Shown: piece by piece, positions 12,001 through 22,773 of the stretch
Numbering within the stretch: the stretch's first letter is position 1
Layout: every line of letters begins with the position of its first letter
Notes under the pieces: model-generated
Databases searched by the model: none
The model's input: the letters and a program-made list of their open reading frames with translations, nothing else
Told to the model about the DNA's origin: nothing
Made by a program: the position numbers and the translations under genes
Assembly: GCA_030142905.1 (NCBI GenBank)
Contig: JASJOG010000203.1
Span: 186,001-250,000, forward strand
Reading direction: 5' to 3'
Length of the DNA: 64,000 bases
Source: Heliopora coerulea
Taxonomy: Eukaryota; Cnidaria; Anthozoa; Scleralcyonacea; Helioporidae

Positions 12001-12933
12001 TTCTAGTACATCTACCTGGGCTATACAAGCAAATTAAGCAGTGATTAACCCAATCAACATCCTTATACCTTTACCATCACAATGTACACGTATTTTCACT
12101 GGTAAATGATCTAGATATAAATTACATATGATATCTACAGCCTTGTCCAGTGGTATCTAAAACATTTTGAATGATTCTCAATTTAGGGATATTAATGTTA
12201 TTATTAATTATTATTACATTCATCATTATTGTTATTATCATTATAACCATTATCATTTAATATTTATTTATTCATTATTTTCTTGTACTTTTATAGCAAA
12301 CTAGAATTAATTTTTCAGTTTTGACCATGGAACAACCAGTCCTTCCAATTGTAAACTAAGCATTGCCCTACATAAGTAACATTATTACAATTATTATCAT
12401 TATTATTAATTATCATGATTACTATTACCATTAATGTTATCATTTGTTATTTATTTATGGTATCATTGTAATGTTGCATTTAACTACAGTTAATTTTCAT
12501 TTTTGTCTCAGGAATAACAAGCCACTCTGTAAAGCTGTCTGTGGACTTGGGATACCTGGGAACTGGACAAACTGTCATGAAAGATGAACTAAATCTGTTC
12601 ATTGTGAACAACAACACCCAAGTCATACAAAACTACACCATTCTTATCAAAGATAGCTCAAAAAATGAACTTATTGCATTGAAACACATCAGATCCCAGA
12701 TTTATGGATGGCAAAGGGTTTCCTTAGGCCACTGGCTGCAGAAGTGGTTGGACAATCATGCACTAAACAATGGCCTTTGGGTTTCCCTGAAAACTAACCA
12801 TCCCAAATCTTCCAGTAATCAGCTCCCAACCATCGATACTACTCGGGTAAATCAACCTTATCTGATCGTTTATCTAAGTCAGAAGAAACAAGTTCAGAAG
12901 AAGTCATCACCACAAAACCAAACACCCTCATAA
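9011..12933 (+). CDS. secreted TGF-beta/BMP propeptide-like protein without a mature ligand domain
   Basis: Two exons, 9011-9236 and 12512-12933, join in frame (one base plus two) across a GTAAGC...CTCAG intron, giving about 215 residues. Residues 1-25 form a signal peptide with a long hydrophobic core. VPPYLMQLY (39-47) is the hallmark start of BMP-type prodomains, ATTVRGIF fits their second block, GWQRVSLGHWLQKWL (141-155) matches the W..V...V..WL arm segment, and QPYLIVYLS (190-198) the last strand before the usual cleavage site. Instead of RxxR and a cystine-knot domain, a Lys-rich tail ends at TAA, with AATAAA at 12989. The start is the first ATG after the TATA box and directly precedes the signal peptide. 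It may be a free prodomain acting as decoy or modulator, or an alternative isoform: a GTAAAT donor-like site near 12847 could skip the stop, but no mature exon is recognisable downstream. Confidence 0.75.
9237..12511 (+). other. intron of the prodomain-only gene
   Basis: Bounded by GTAAGC at 9237 and CTCAG ending at 12511. It holds a 305-bp hAT-type MITE (11283-11587) and AT-rich ATT/ATC simple sequence at about 12180-12440. No other gene is supported inside it. Confidence 0.65.
11283..11587. mobile_element. hAT-type MITE with 8-bp target duplication
   Basis: Terminal inverted repeats CAGTGCTTCTCAA and TTTGAGAAGGACTG resemble the CAGTG..TTCTCAA ends of hAT elements. The 8-bp sequence CTTCAGTC immediately flanks both ends (11275-11282 and 11588-11595), matching the hAT target-site duplication length. 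Subterminal C/G runs (GCCCCCC and GGGGGGGCGCCCC) are also inverted. No transposase is encoded, so it is non-autonomous. Confidence 0.82.
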
Positions 12934-12988
12934 ACTACTACTGCACATGTCTGTATTAAACTTATCTCTGTGTATTTTTATATTCTTC

Positions 12989-12994
12989 AATAAA
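12989..12994 (+). terminator. polyadenylation signal AATAAA
   Basis: Canonical AATAAA 56 bases after the TAA of the prodomain-only gene. It supports 12931-12933 as the natural end of the transcript rather than a random in-frame stop. Confidence 0.65.
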
Positions 12995-12999
12995 TCTAC

Positions 13000-15900
13000 A
13001 TTGTATGTTTGTATACAAATATGAGGATCTGGGCACATCCTTCCTATTTAAAAAAGACTATCTTGGAACCCTTTTTAGAAAAAAAAATAGTTGAACCATC
13101 AGATTCTTGTAAGATTTCACAAGCAGGATAATTTCATCAGGTAATACATAAATCCATTTCTTAAACTTACTCTCTACAAGGAAACCACTGCTGTGTACCA
13201 TCTGTCACCCATGCTGAGAACAACCATTTGCCATGGGATGAACATATATGTCCCCAGTCTGGAGGAAAAACACAGTCCACCCCTGGATAGTAAAGTGAAG
13301 GGGGGGAATCAGCATTGGCAGAGAATTGTTGGAGGATAAGTTGCAGTGGTGTGCTTGGATGGAATGATGCAATAAAACATGGGGGGGCTACAGTCCAATT
13401 TGCAGAGAGAAATTTCCTACAGCTCTCCTGGTATAACATGCCTAGGGAAAGGAATCCTTCAAATTTCCCTGGTATCCTGTTGGGTGGTTCCTGCCCCCAC
13501 CTACACACACACACACACACACACATACACACATCTTGGCAGTTTTATGATAAACTGAAGTCTTAATTTTTTTTTATCGACCTCTTAAAAAACTACAGGC
13601 CTTTCCAAGTATTTCTCAAATCAGTGTCATTCAAGAAATTTTGATAAAATTACAACACATGCCACAAGTTCATAACAACGGCTACCGGAACTGTGAACAT
13701 TTCTATCGAAGTTTCAACGTCTCTGCAAACTTTTAAAGCATTCTTGGTGATAAAAACGTTCACGCTTAGTCACCAAGTCGCAGACGCAGGGAATTATTCC
13801 CTGCAGCCATCTCATATTCAAAACTCGTCTGTATTTACCCTAGACAGCCAATATTCTACAGACAGTGCAATTATTTACAAACCTGAAGACTCCATAGGTA
13901 CCTCTTTAATGACGTATAATTTTTACTGGACAAAAAAATTAAATATTGTTCTGTCACTTCAGCGGTCAATTTGGTCAAAACAACTTTTCGCGCCGTTTTC
14001 CAAGTGGCTAAAGGACCGTTACGCTTAAAAGGACTGGAACGAGTGGGGCAGCCTCACGCGTGGTCGAACTGGGCTCCTACTGGCTTATTTTGGAGAACTA
14101 CAAAATCCCAGCCTATAATCCATATCACTGTGGAAGTAGATTACGGTGGAAAAATTTCCGACTACTTATGCAGCCATTTTATTACGTAAATCTTTGTTGA
14201 GATCAATTCGAATACCTATGTCCTCACAAACTATTCAACAACCCTCCTGGAGGATATTTACTTCGGACATCATCGAAGGAGACGAACCAACTGAATCCAA
14301 AACGTTCGCCAATACACCAGGTTAGTTACAAGAAAGGCGAACGCTTCTTGGAAAATGATATTAATCCTTTAATGCCCGAATTCGCTTTCATTTGTTCTCT
14401 GTTGGTTTCTATTTTGTTCTCGCGTAAGTTGTTTTGCTCAAGCTATCCGATGCATTGGATACTGTTGTAAACGCCTTTAAAGCTGGACGGCTCCTTTAAA
14501 AACTTCCAAATCTCTGTCAACGGTCCATGACGGTCAACCACCTTTTCCTTATAGTGGCAGACCCGACAACCATCGGATACTTTGTTCCTGTTTGCGCTCG
14601 TAAACTTTTTTGAAAAGAGATCTTTTCACTTTGAATTCTTAATGCTAAAAACAACCGATTGCTAGTTGCCAAAAACAAGTTTCATAAACAAAACTTTCAC
14701 TCCCACTTTCAGTCGTTCGGGATAGTCATGCACCAGCTTCAATTGTTTAAAAGAGGGTAAACAGTAGGAAGGGAGAGTGGAAGGAAGGCAGGAAGGAAAA
14801 GTAAAACACTCGTCAGTGTTAGGAGGAAGAACAGAGGGAGATGGAGTGTTTGTATATTGTGTGTACGAGTTGGTGATTCTGTGAGACCGACAAACAGACA
14901 ACGAGGAAACAGAGAGAAGGTGAAAGAAAAAGTAAGATCGAGACAAAGCCTGACAGAGAAAAGAAGAGAGAGAGCTTTGAAGTAAATAACCTAAAAAAAG
15001 TCAGTTAAACTTCACCAGCAACTCAACAAAATTTTGACAAACATGTTGTCTGATACAAAGATCTGTTATTGAAATTATTATATTACGATTTACAATATTC
15101 TTAAAACAGAGGCGTTTCGTAAAACACTGGTCTTTTGTCCTGCAACAGCTAACGTTACTCAACGTTTCTTCTTGTGTGGTGATCTGAAAAGAAAGGTAAA
15201 TAAATAAAGAGAGTTATTGGTATTCATAATCTCAACCCACAACTGCAAAAATAATTGAGTAACAAGCAAAATAAACTCAAATCAAAACGCGTTTAAGAGT
15301 TTCTATAGCACTTTTTGGTAGAAATCTTAGAAATCAGAATATTTATTTTGAACATACGGCAATGTCCGAGTAAGACATCGACTAACTACATCAGAATCAA
15401 ATGATAAAAAATAAAAAAACTATGATGTGATTTATCATTATGGGAAGTTATAAACCAGACCAGATAAGGAAAGATACTTGGTTTAATGCCACAAAGGTTT
15501 AGGTTTTGAAAAATATCCGCCCAAATAGTCAGTATTCTGACTATATAATTCTGGACAAAGCAATACTTGTAGGCAACATCAACTATTATATCGCCCACAG
15601 TGGTTTGTGGGACGCACAGTCGTATCAAATAATAAACCCTTTTCATTAACTTTCTTTTAATGTCAAAATGCCTGCACTGAGAAGACTTTCTGTATCACAG
15701 TTCACTCCTTGTCGAAGCTGTCATACTTAAGTGCGATGATATAATTTAAATTTACTCGCAAGCGATCCAATGTGGAACGAATCACATCATAACTCAGTTG
15801 AGAAACTATCAAACAGATTTATAATGCTTTTACGATTCAGTTTGTTTGGCAGAATGTTAAACGAAGATATTGAAGGCAATATTGGTTTACAGAGTGTTGG

Positions 15901-16086
15901 ACCACCATAATGAAGGTTTGTGAATAGAAATCTCTTTTGGCTTGATGTTCAGTGCAAGGCTAGAATACAAAGGGTCGCATGTCCTAATCCAGAGGTCATG
16001 AAAGGAAGATTTTCAATTCTCTGGTCTGGTACATTTATACAGAAGAAACTAAACGTTGTATTAATAATCTACTTTCTAAAATGAAA
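13000..16086. other. convergent intergenic region, no gene seen; CA microsatellite
   Basis: Lies between the 3' ends of the prodomain-only gene (+) and PNISR (-). A CA dinucleotide run occupies about 13500-13530. A minus-strand open frame at 13167-13532 has an ordinary amino-acid mix but no recognisable domain and includes the CA repeat, so it is not called. The rest shows nothing supportable. Confidence 0.5.
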
Positions 16087-19000
16087 TTAAGATATCCACC
16101 TTGATCTGTGTCGCGACTTTTGTTTGCGTTCCTTCTTACCCTCTTTGCGTCTCTTTCTTTCAGGGGACGTGCTAGAACTTCGTGGACTCGGGGAACTCCG
16201 TCTTCTTTCCTTTGCCCTTTTCTCCTTACTCTTATCCTTACGTTTCTTAGACTTACGTTTTCTACGACTTTCACTGCTGCTGTCAGTACTATCGCTACGG
16301 TTGTTAGCTAACCTATCGCTTTCAGAAGAAGACCTACTACCAACCGAATCCGACGATGCACTCCGACTTCTTCTTCGATGTTTCTTTTTTCTACTTCGCC
16401 TTTCTTTGGATCTTTCTCGGCGCTTACTTTTTCGTTTGTAATCACTTCCTACAGACCTACTTCGACTACGGTGTTTTTTCTTAGATTTACGATCCAATTC
16501 CGGCGAACTTTCGGACGAAGTTCGACGTGAAGATCGGTTTTCGTGTCGATGAGATTCTCGTTTATCTTTTCGCCTATGACTATCTTTTCTACTTGACGAT
16601 CTTTCACGACTGCTTGACGACCTATCCCTACTACGAGACGACCTATCTCGATTACGAGACGCTTTTTTATGCCTTTTGTCTTTCTCATCATATTCACTGT
16701 GCAGAGTTTGTTTACTTGTGGAAACACCATCTCTGCCAACATCCTTGACGGATTCTCCCACTTCACGATCACTTTCAATGACGTCATCCTCTTCCTCGCT
16801 TGACGACTCGGATCCAGGACCATATTGGACTAGCCCTACATGTAAAAATATTCATCTCTAGCAAAACTGATAATTTAAACTATTTAGAGCAGTGAACAGT
16901 AACAATACCTAAGCTTCCGCTTAATCTTGTACCAGATGGAATATTTGAGGATAACGATGTCCGAGTGGACTCTGCAGGATAAAAAAAATTAACATGACTG
17001 AAACTTTTGGAAACGTCATGGAAACGATTGCCACCTATACAGTAATACTTCAGCTTTGCGTAGGAGCACAATTCCAGCTTAGCATTCCCTCCCAAATGTT
17101 ACCGCAGACTCTTTTGAGTGAGTCGAATAAACCTGTTCGGTCCCAGCAGTGAGTCAAGCGTGATCACGAAAAACAACAAAGAAAAACTGGATCCGTGAAC
17201 ATCAGAGGTTAAGTAGGCCTTTGGAATTGTGTGAAGATTACCCATGATCCCCTGCCACGGATCAGGTTCACCAATCCTCTGCGACTACCGTACTGTGAAC
17301 ATCAAACAACTACTTCTGTGTGCACCTCAAACATTCACTTACTCAGTGGGTGATTATTTCATCTCTTTTTCACTCAAACTACATCAGCATTCTGTCTTTG
17401 ACTTGACAAAGCAAATGACACACACTAGTTTGCCCATTCAAGATACTTTTCAGTTTCCTAGATTTATTTAAATACGACTGACAAAATGAACGGCACTTTT
17501 GTATCAGATATACAAGCCCAAGCCGAAAGCGAGAGATTGTATGTCCAGTACAACACCGACACGAATATTGTGAAGTAAGTTATGACAGTACATGCAAACA
17601 TTCACGTTCTTCACAAATGGAGAAAATTCCAACGATTTTAGCCAAGAAAATAGCACGAAAAGTTCATTTAAATAAAGAGAGTATGCTGAATCACACTTAC
17701 AACAATTCTTTAAAATTTAAAATATCTGGGGGTTTTTTGGTCATTAATTATTAATGAAATGGAAAAACATTTAACAAACCTTTATACGCTGTTAAAGCAT
17801 CACGAGCGACAGATCTTATCTCTTCGGTTGTTACTGTGAGCAGGACATCAGTCAACATTTTACGTACTTTAACCAACTACAGAGAACATCGCAAAGCAAA
17901 ATGAGAGACAGAACCAACAGAACAGAGAATAATTGTTCACCGAAGAACAGGTAAGTATCTACATTATTCACAGACACTGAGGTGAATAATTGTTTTAGTA
18001 TATACCTCACATAACTGTTTTCACATCATTTTTTTTTTCAAATTTTTAAAAGAATTTTACTAAACTCAGTCGGCTTGTCGCCACTCATCATGTTAATAAA
18101 ACATTTTGAACATATCCTGAGTGCATTTACGGCTAAAAAGTAAAAGAAATACATATCTTAGAATGCTTCATTGCCAAATTTAGTTGCTTTTTTTAGTATA
18201 GTATGGCACGGCGACTTCATTCATTTGAAAAAAGTTCTTCCTCCTTAACTTAAACAAAACGAGACGCCATCTTGTTTTGCTCGAAGGTGAATTGTGCAGG
18301 ATATTCCGAGACAGGGGCACCAATCAGATTGTGCAAAAAAACACTATTCCCCTGCAAGGTGTACGCTAAAGTTGAATAACCCCAAGGTGTTAAACACAAA
18401 CCATTTCCTGTTGCTTTTCCTCCTCAGTTTTCCAGTTGTCATCTAAACTTGAAGAACTCCTTGGTGAAGTGATCTCAGAACTTTGTTTCTTATTTCTTGG
18501 TGAATGTCTATCAGTTTCTTCTTCCTCTTTGTCCTCCTCTTCACTTTCTGAAGCTGAAAACCTCGACCTTGTCTGTCCAATCAACAAGGGCAGAATAATA
18601 CAATAAAATAAACCATAATATAACTATCGTAAAATCTTGACTAAGTTTCTAGGGGTTAAGTTTTAAAAACACACTCTCGCGGCTTGCATTCTATGCGTTC
18701 CCCATTTCAAATTTATAACCTTTAAGTTTTTTAAAAAACGTAGTCATTTGTTTTAAAAACTTAGCACTGTTGATAAAACTGAGAGTGACTTTTTTTTTCG
18801 ATGTGGCATCGTTTTCGGGGTTGGACAGGTGCAAATGTATCTACTTTACATCACGTTTTCATGTATTGTATACGGCTGGTCAACACTAATGCACGCGCAA
18901 ATTTGAGAAAAAGATGTGACCAGGACTAAAAAACCACATACCGCCACAGTAAGTCGAATTTCTGTTAATTTTGTGAACAATAGGAGCTCCGAAAACGTCA

Positions 19001-22000
19001 TATGGTTTGGTAACAAAGATGTCAACAAACCAACATACCTCCATACCTTCCTACCCTTTTTCTGGAAGTAATGGTGCTTTGGCACCTACATCTTACTCAT
19101 CACTGTACTCAGCCACGGTAAGTCTGACTGCTACGCCAGTGGTATTTTTCCGCTCAATTGAGTTTTCACTCCATTTCAGCTTTAATTGGCCACTGTTGTA
19201 ATTCAAGTACCGCATAATCCCCATTATAAACCCCGCGCTTGTCTTCATAGGGGATTTTAAATGGATTTATTGCCGAAGGGGTTTATCATTGAGATTTATG
19301 AGCGAGACAGGCAAAAACGCTTCAAAACACATAACGGACAAACATCTTTAAGCCAAATTTTTACTTGAAATGTTGTCATATACGTTTGTGGTCAGCTCCG
19401 TTACCACAGCAGATGCTGAATTGCTGTTCGTGAATTTTTTTGTCAATTAGAATTTGGATTGGTGAAATTAAATCTTTCGCTGCGTAAGAGCGTCTTGTGG
19501 TTTAGCTGCTGACATGATATGAACCAACATTGTGTTTTGATGATATGATGAAATCCTGAGTGAATGGTAATAAGGTTTATGTATTGACAAACGTACATGG
19601 TATATAAGTAAACATTGCATGCTAAATACAAGAACCAATGTCGGATGACAATTTGAAGGAATATAGTGGCTATAGACTTTCCGGGCGAAAAACGTAGTCT
19701 CAGGATAAAAATATGTGTCCAGCTCAAAATTTTCAGGTGAAGACCATGATCAAAACAAGGCAAGATAAGTTAAAACATTTTAAAGTTGCACGTCGCAATG
19801 AAACGTTAGAATTCAACTTATTTTACAATGTTTTAACTTGTCTTGCCTTGTTTTGATCATGGTTTTTTACCTGAAAATTTTGAGCTGAGCTCTCATTTTT
19901 ATCTTGAAGTAATAGAGTAGAAAACATGCTCCAAATAGAATCACTTTGAGAACTCAAGATATGACTAAATGCAAGACAAGGTGTTAAACTGGTAATATTT
20001 TGGCTTTATTACAAAGTCATGATGATTGTAATCATGACTTTGTAATAAAGACTAGTTCAGTTCCCATCTTACACTTACTCATATCTTGAGTTCTCAAGAT
20101 GATTCTATTTGGAGCATGTTTTCCACTCCATATACAAGAACCAACATGTTGTTAGTAAGTGGAAATTTGACAAACAGTTAACTCACCTTTTTGTTGCTCT
20201 TTTGTTTCAAACTGGTCTTATCAGTTTCTTCTTGAACTTCTGTTGTTTCTGATGACTCACTGGTACTGACTACTTCTTGTTGCTTAGCAATCTCCTTCTG
20301 TTTTTCTTTCTCTCTCTTCTCCAGTGCTTCTCGTATCCACAGTGGAAGTGCTCTGCGTTTAACAGTATCTAAAGTGAGAAATGACCAAAAAGATGTTACA
20401 AGTTCTACAAAACTGATGAAAGATGCATCAAAACAGTGACATTCAAATGTAGTTTTACAGAAACCATTGTCAAGCAGCATCATTGTAATGACCACAAGAT
20501 GATTAATAAACTTTATCTCTTAAAGAAGATGAAAAAAAACCAACAAACTAACAGACAAACAAGAGATAAAAATAGAAAAAAAGAAAGAAAGGAAGAAAGA
20601 GAGAAAGAAAGAATGAATGAAAGAATGAAGGAAAGAAAGAAGAAAGAAGGAAAGAAAGAAGGAAAGAAAGAAAGAAGGAAAGAAAGAAAGAAGGAAAGAA
20701 AGAAAGAAGGAAAGAAAGAAGGAAAGAAAGAAAGAAGGAAAGAAAGAAGGAAAGAAAGAAGGAAAGAAAGAAAGACAAAAGAAATAACAAAGGAAGAAAG
20801 AAAGAAGTGAAAGAATATGATGGCTTACCATCCACAGGTTGTGCTTGATTTGCAGTCACTGAAAAGTTGCTGAGTTGGTCCTCTTGTTGCACAAGAGGCA
20901 TTGGGTCTTCCTGGTACCTGGTATTGGAGTGCCTGCCTTGGCTATAATGGTCATAATGACTATGATAAGAATGAGCATCTCCAGGCTGGTTGTCATAATC
21001 GTATGGTTGAACCTGCTGGTATTCAGTTGGACCACCATACTCTTGATAGGGCTGTTCCACTGGTGTTCCATAACTATTATTATGATCAAAAGTCTGCAAA
21101 AACTGACCACTACCAAGGTGTTCACCATGATGCCCACTGTGATGTTCACCATGTCTGGCTTGATGTTCACCATGACCAGTGTGCCGTTCACCATGATGTT
21201 TAATGTGATGTTCACCATGATGTCGAGTATGGTGTCCACCATGATGCCCAGTGTGGTATTCATCATGATGTCCAGCATGATGTTCAATATTTGGACCAGC
21301 ATGGTGTTCACTATAATGTCCAGGATGGTGTTCACTGTAATGTTCACCATGGTTTCTACCATGCATAAGATGGTGTTCACCATGATGCCCACTGTGATGT
21401 TCATCAAGATCTCCTGGGTGATGATCACCATGGTGTGCCAGGTGATGTTTACCATAATGGTCATCATGATGTCCTCCGTATTGTTGATTTGTTTCCTCAC
21501 TGTGCATTTCTTTGACCTCATCCATCGGAGTTGACTCATTGTTATCAGAAAGATGAGTCTGGTTGTTCAAAGTGGGGTCTTCTCCAGGAGGGTATAAATG
21601 ACCATTTGTTGCATGTTCTGGATCACTAACAGAATGGTGATCATATGGCCTTTCACCACCTGCTTGAGGTGGGTATTGTGGTTGGCCAGTTCCTGGAGGA
21701 ACAATAGGCATTTGAGAATTGTAAGCATGTTGCTGTGAGTACTGTTCTTCTGCATGTCTTTGTTGTGCCCATATTGCTGCTCTAGCTGCCCAACTTTCTG
21801 CTGTTCCTAAAGCAGTACCTGATGGAAATTTTGTGAAAAGTATTATTACAGATTAGTCATTGCTTAATTCAAAGACTACCAGACAACAATCATTGGAACC
21901 ACCTCTGAAAGTCACAAGTATTTTGTTGCCAATGAGATAAATAACCTGCTATAATAATAAGTCATAAAACTCAATAAAACTGCAGACTAGTATGTGCAAC

Positions 22001-22773
22001 AAGTGCTTTTTTTCACTCCCACAATCAACATTCAAGGTTCAAATTAGTTGGTAAAAATTATGTGCAGCTCTTACAACTGAATAATGCTGTACCTTTCACC
22101 TAAGACTTTTTCTTCTTATTATTTTAAAAGGTGACTTTCAGTTTCCCTTACTTTAACTTACATGACAGTTAAAACCAAGAGTAGTTGTGAAACAGACTAA
22201 TGGTATATGCAGTACATAAGACCTAAGGTGTTACCAACAGTGATATTGTATTTACTGCCTAAATAAGACAAAACTGTGGGCTGACATTTTAAACAAAACC
22301 ACAATATCAGACTAAATAGCCACGATTTGAGTCAAGGGTTTCATAAAAAAACAAGGCAATTACTCTGATGCTTTTTGAGCCTTGTAGGGCAGCACATTAA
22401 GGTTTTATCTCTTTTCAACCTAAATCCAGCTTTTAGTATTTTTGTTCTGGCTAATACCAAATGATTTTATGCCTCATGGGAAAACATCTTGGACAGAAAA
22501 GAGTTAAATGGCTTAATTTGCATTCCTAATCTCTAACATAGTAAATTTTAATGTGTTGTAGCAGAAAAGATCCATAACTCCCAAACACAGCAGTTTCCTG
22601 TGGAATCCCTTATGGAAACCTAGAAATAGCTTCCTCACCCATGTTTCCTAGCCAGGAAGTGAAGGAGTATGGACCTTTCCTCGAATCTGCAAGTATGAGA
22701 GTCACCCACCTTGTTGCTCCAAGCCATACAAGTAATTTGATGGCCACCAATTTTGTTGTCCAGCTCCCCACAT
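16087..22773 (-). CDS. PNISR: PNISR-like arginine/serine-rich splicing protein
   Basis: Complete gene of seven coding exons: 22773-22710, 21818-20829, 20368-20187, 18572-18402, 17876-17780, 16971-16909 and 16835-16087. All junctions are GT-AG and phase-consistent, giving about 771 residues (human about 805). PNISR is a nuclear-speckle protein that binds pinin. The N terminus (MWGAGQQNWWPSNYLYG) is Trp/Gln-rich like the vertebrate start. SWAARAAIWAQQRHAEEQ fits the conserved helix. LPLWIREALEKREKEKQK matches its LPQWIREGLEKMEREKQK. LTDVLLTVTTEEIRSVARDA matches the LLxxILLDVTDEEI block, and GLVQYGPGSESSSEEED the GLGGYGSGDSEDE block. The last exon is an RS/RK domain ending in RHRSRWIS. Oddity: residues about 136-257 are a His/Gly/Glu repeat I do not recall in vertebrate PNISR. 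It is divergent from COQ3, with a shared intergenic region. Confidence 0.9.
17881..18401 (-). other. PNISR intron
   Basis: Between the exons ending at 18402 and starting at 17876, with donor GTTTGT and acceptor CTGTAG on the minus strand. No repeat or RNA gene recognised. The next intron (17779-16972) is also without clear content, apart from a candidate plus-strand exon discussed in the findings. Confidence 0.6.
19699..19908. mobile_element. palindromic MITE-like element 1
   Basis: Two arms of about 80 bases in inverted orientation (about 19699-19778 and 19827-19908) flank a spacer of about 48 bases. Core shared blocks are AGCTCAAAATTTTCAGGT and CCATGATCAAAACAAGGCA with their complements. 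Mismatches are few, so the insertion or its duplication is fairly recent. No coding capacity. Confidence 0.65.
19917..20126. mobile_element. palindromic MITE-like element 2
   Basis: Outer arms of about 49 bases (19917-19965 and 20077-20126) share AAAACATGCTCCAAATAGAA and GAACTCAAGATATGA with their complements. An inner near-perfect palindrome at 20004-20050 is built on CTTTATTACAAAGTCATGA. It begins only nine bases after element 1 ends. Confidence 0.65.
20573..20812 (+). repeat. purine microsatellite (GAAA/GAAG/GGAA)n
   Basis: About 240 bases of almost pure A/G on the plus strand with irregular GAAAGAAGG units, inside the PNISR intron between exons 20829 and 20368. Read through, it gives spurious Ser/Phe/Leu frames. 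Confidence 0.85.
21112..21477 (-). repeat. His-rich tandem repeat within PNISR exon 2
   Basis: A coding minisatellite of degenerate 18-24 base units reading (H)HGEHH.GHH-type motifs for about 120 residues. Different codons and variants (HHSGHHGEHH, GHYSEHHAG, HHTRHHGEHH) show an old, in-frame array rather than fresh slippage. The frame stays open throughout and joins upstream and downstream exons correctly. Confidence 0.85.
21819..22709 (-). other. PNISR intron 1
   Basis: Donor GTGGGT on the minus strand after residue 21 of the protein; acceptor CATCAG ends at 21819. One base plus two bases across the junction make a glycine codon. No other feature recognised. Confidence 0.7.

Larger units (their letters stand above)
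18573..20186 (-). other. PNISR intron carrying two palindromic elements
   Basis: Bounded on the minus strand by GTGAGT at 20186 and a CAG acceptor ending at 18573. Contains the two adjacent palindromic elements listed separately (19699-19908 and 19917-20126). The other sequence is AT-rich and unremarkable. Confidence 0.65.

Noticed and set aside
13167..13532. Minus-strand 121-codon open frame, and a CCVPS reading on the plus strand near 13185 that recalls a TGF-beta mature domain
   Set aside because: The minus frame starts in the CA microsatellite and matches no family. The plus reading has no CxC end or furin site and stops soon after.
20520..20831. Lys/Arg/Glu-rich plus frames and Ser/Phe/Leu-rich minus frames
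   Set aside because: Products of the purine microsatellite in a PNISR intron. The minus frame is read-through past the real donor at 20828.
20856..21539. Met/Ile/Val-rich frames on both strands over the His tract
   Set aside because: Out-of-frame shadows of the CAT/CAC-rich PNISR exon. Only the His frame splices correctly to conserved exons.
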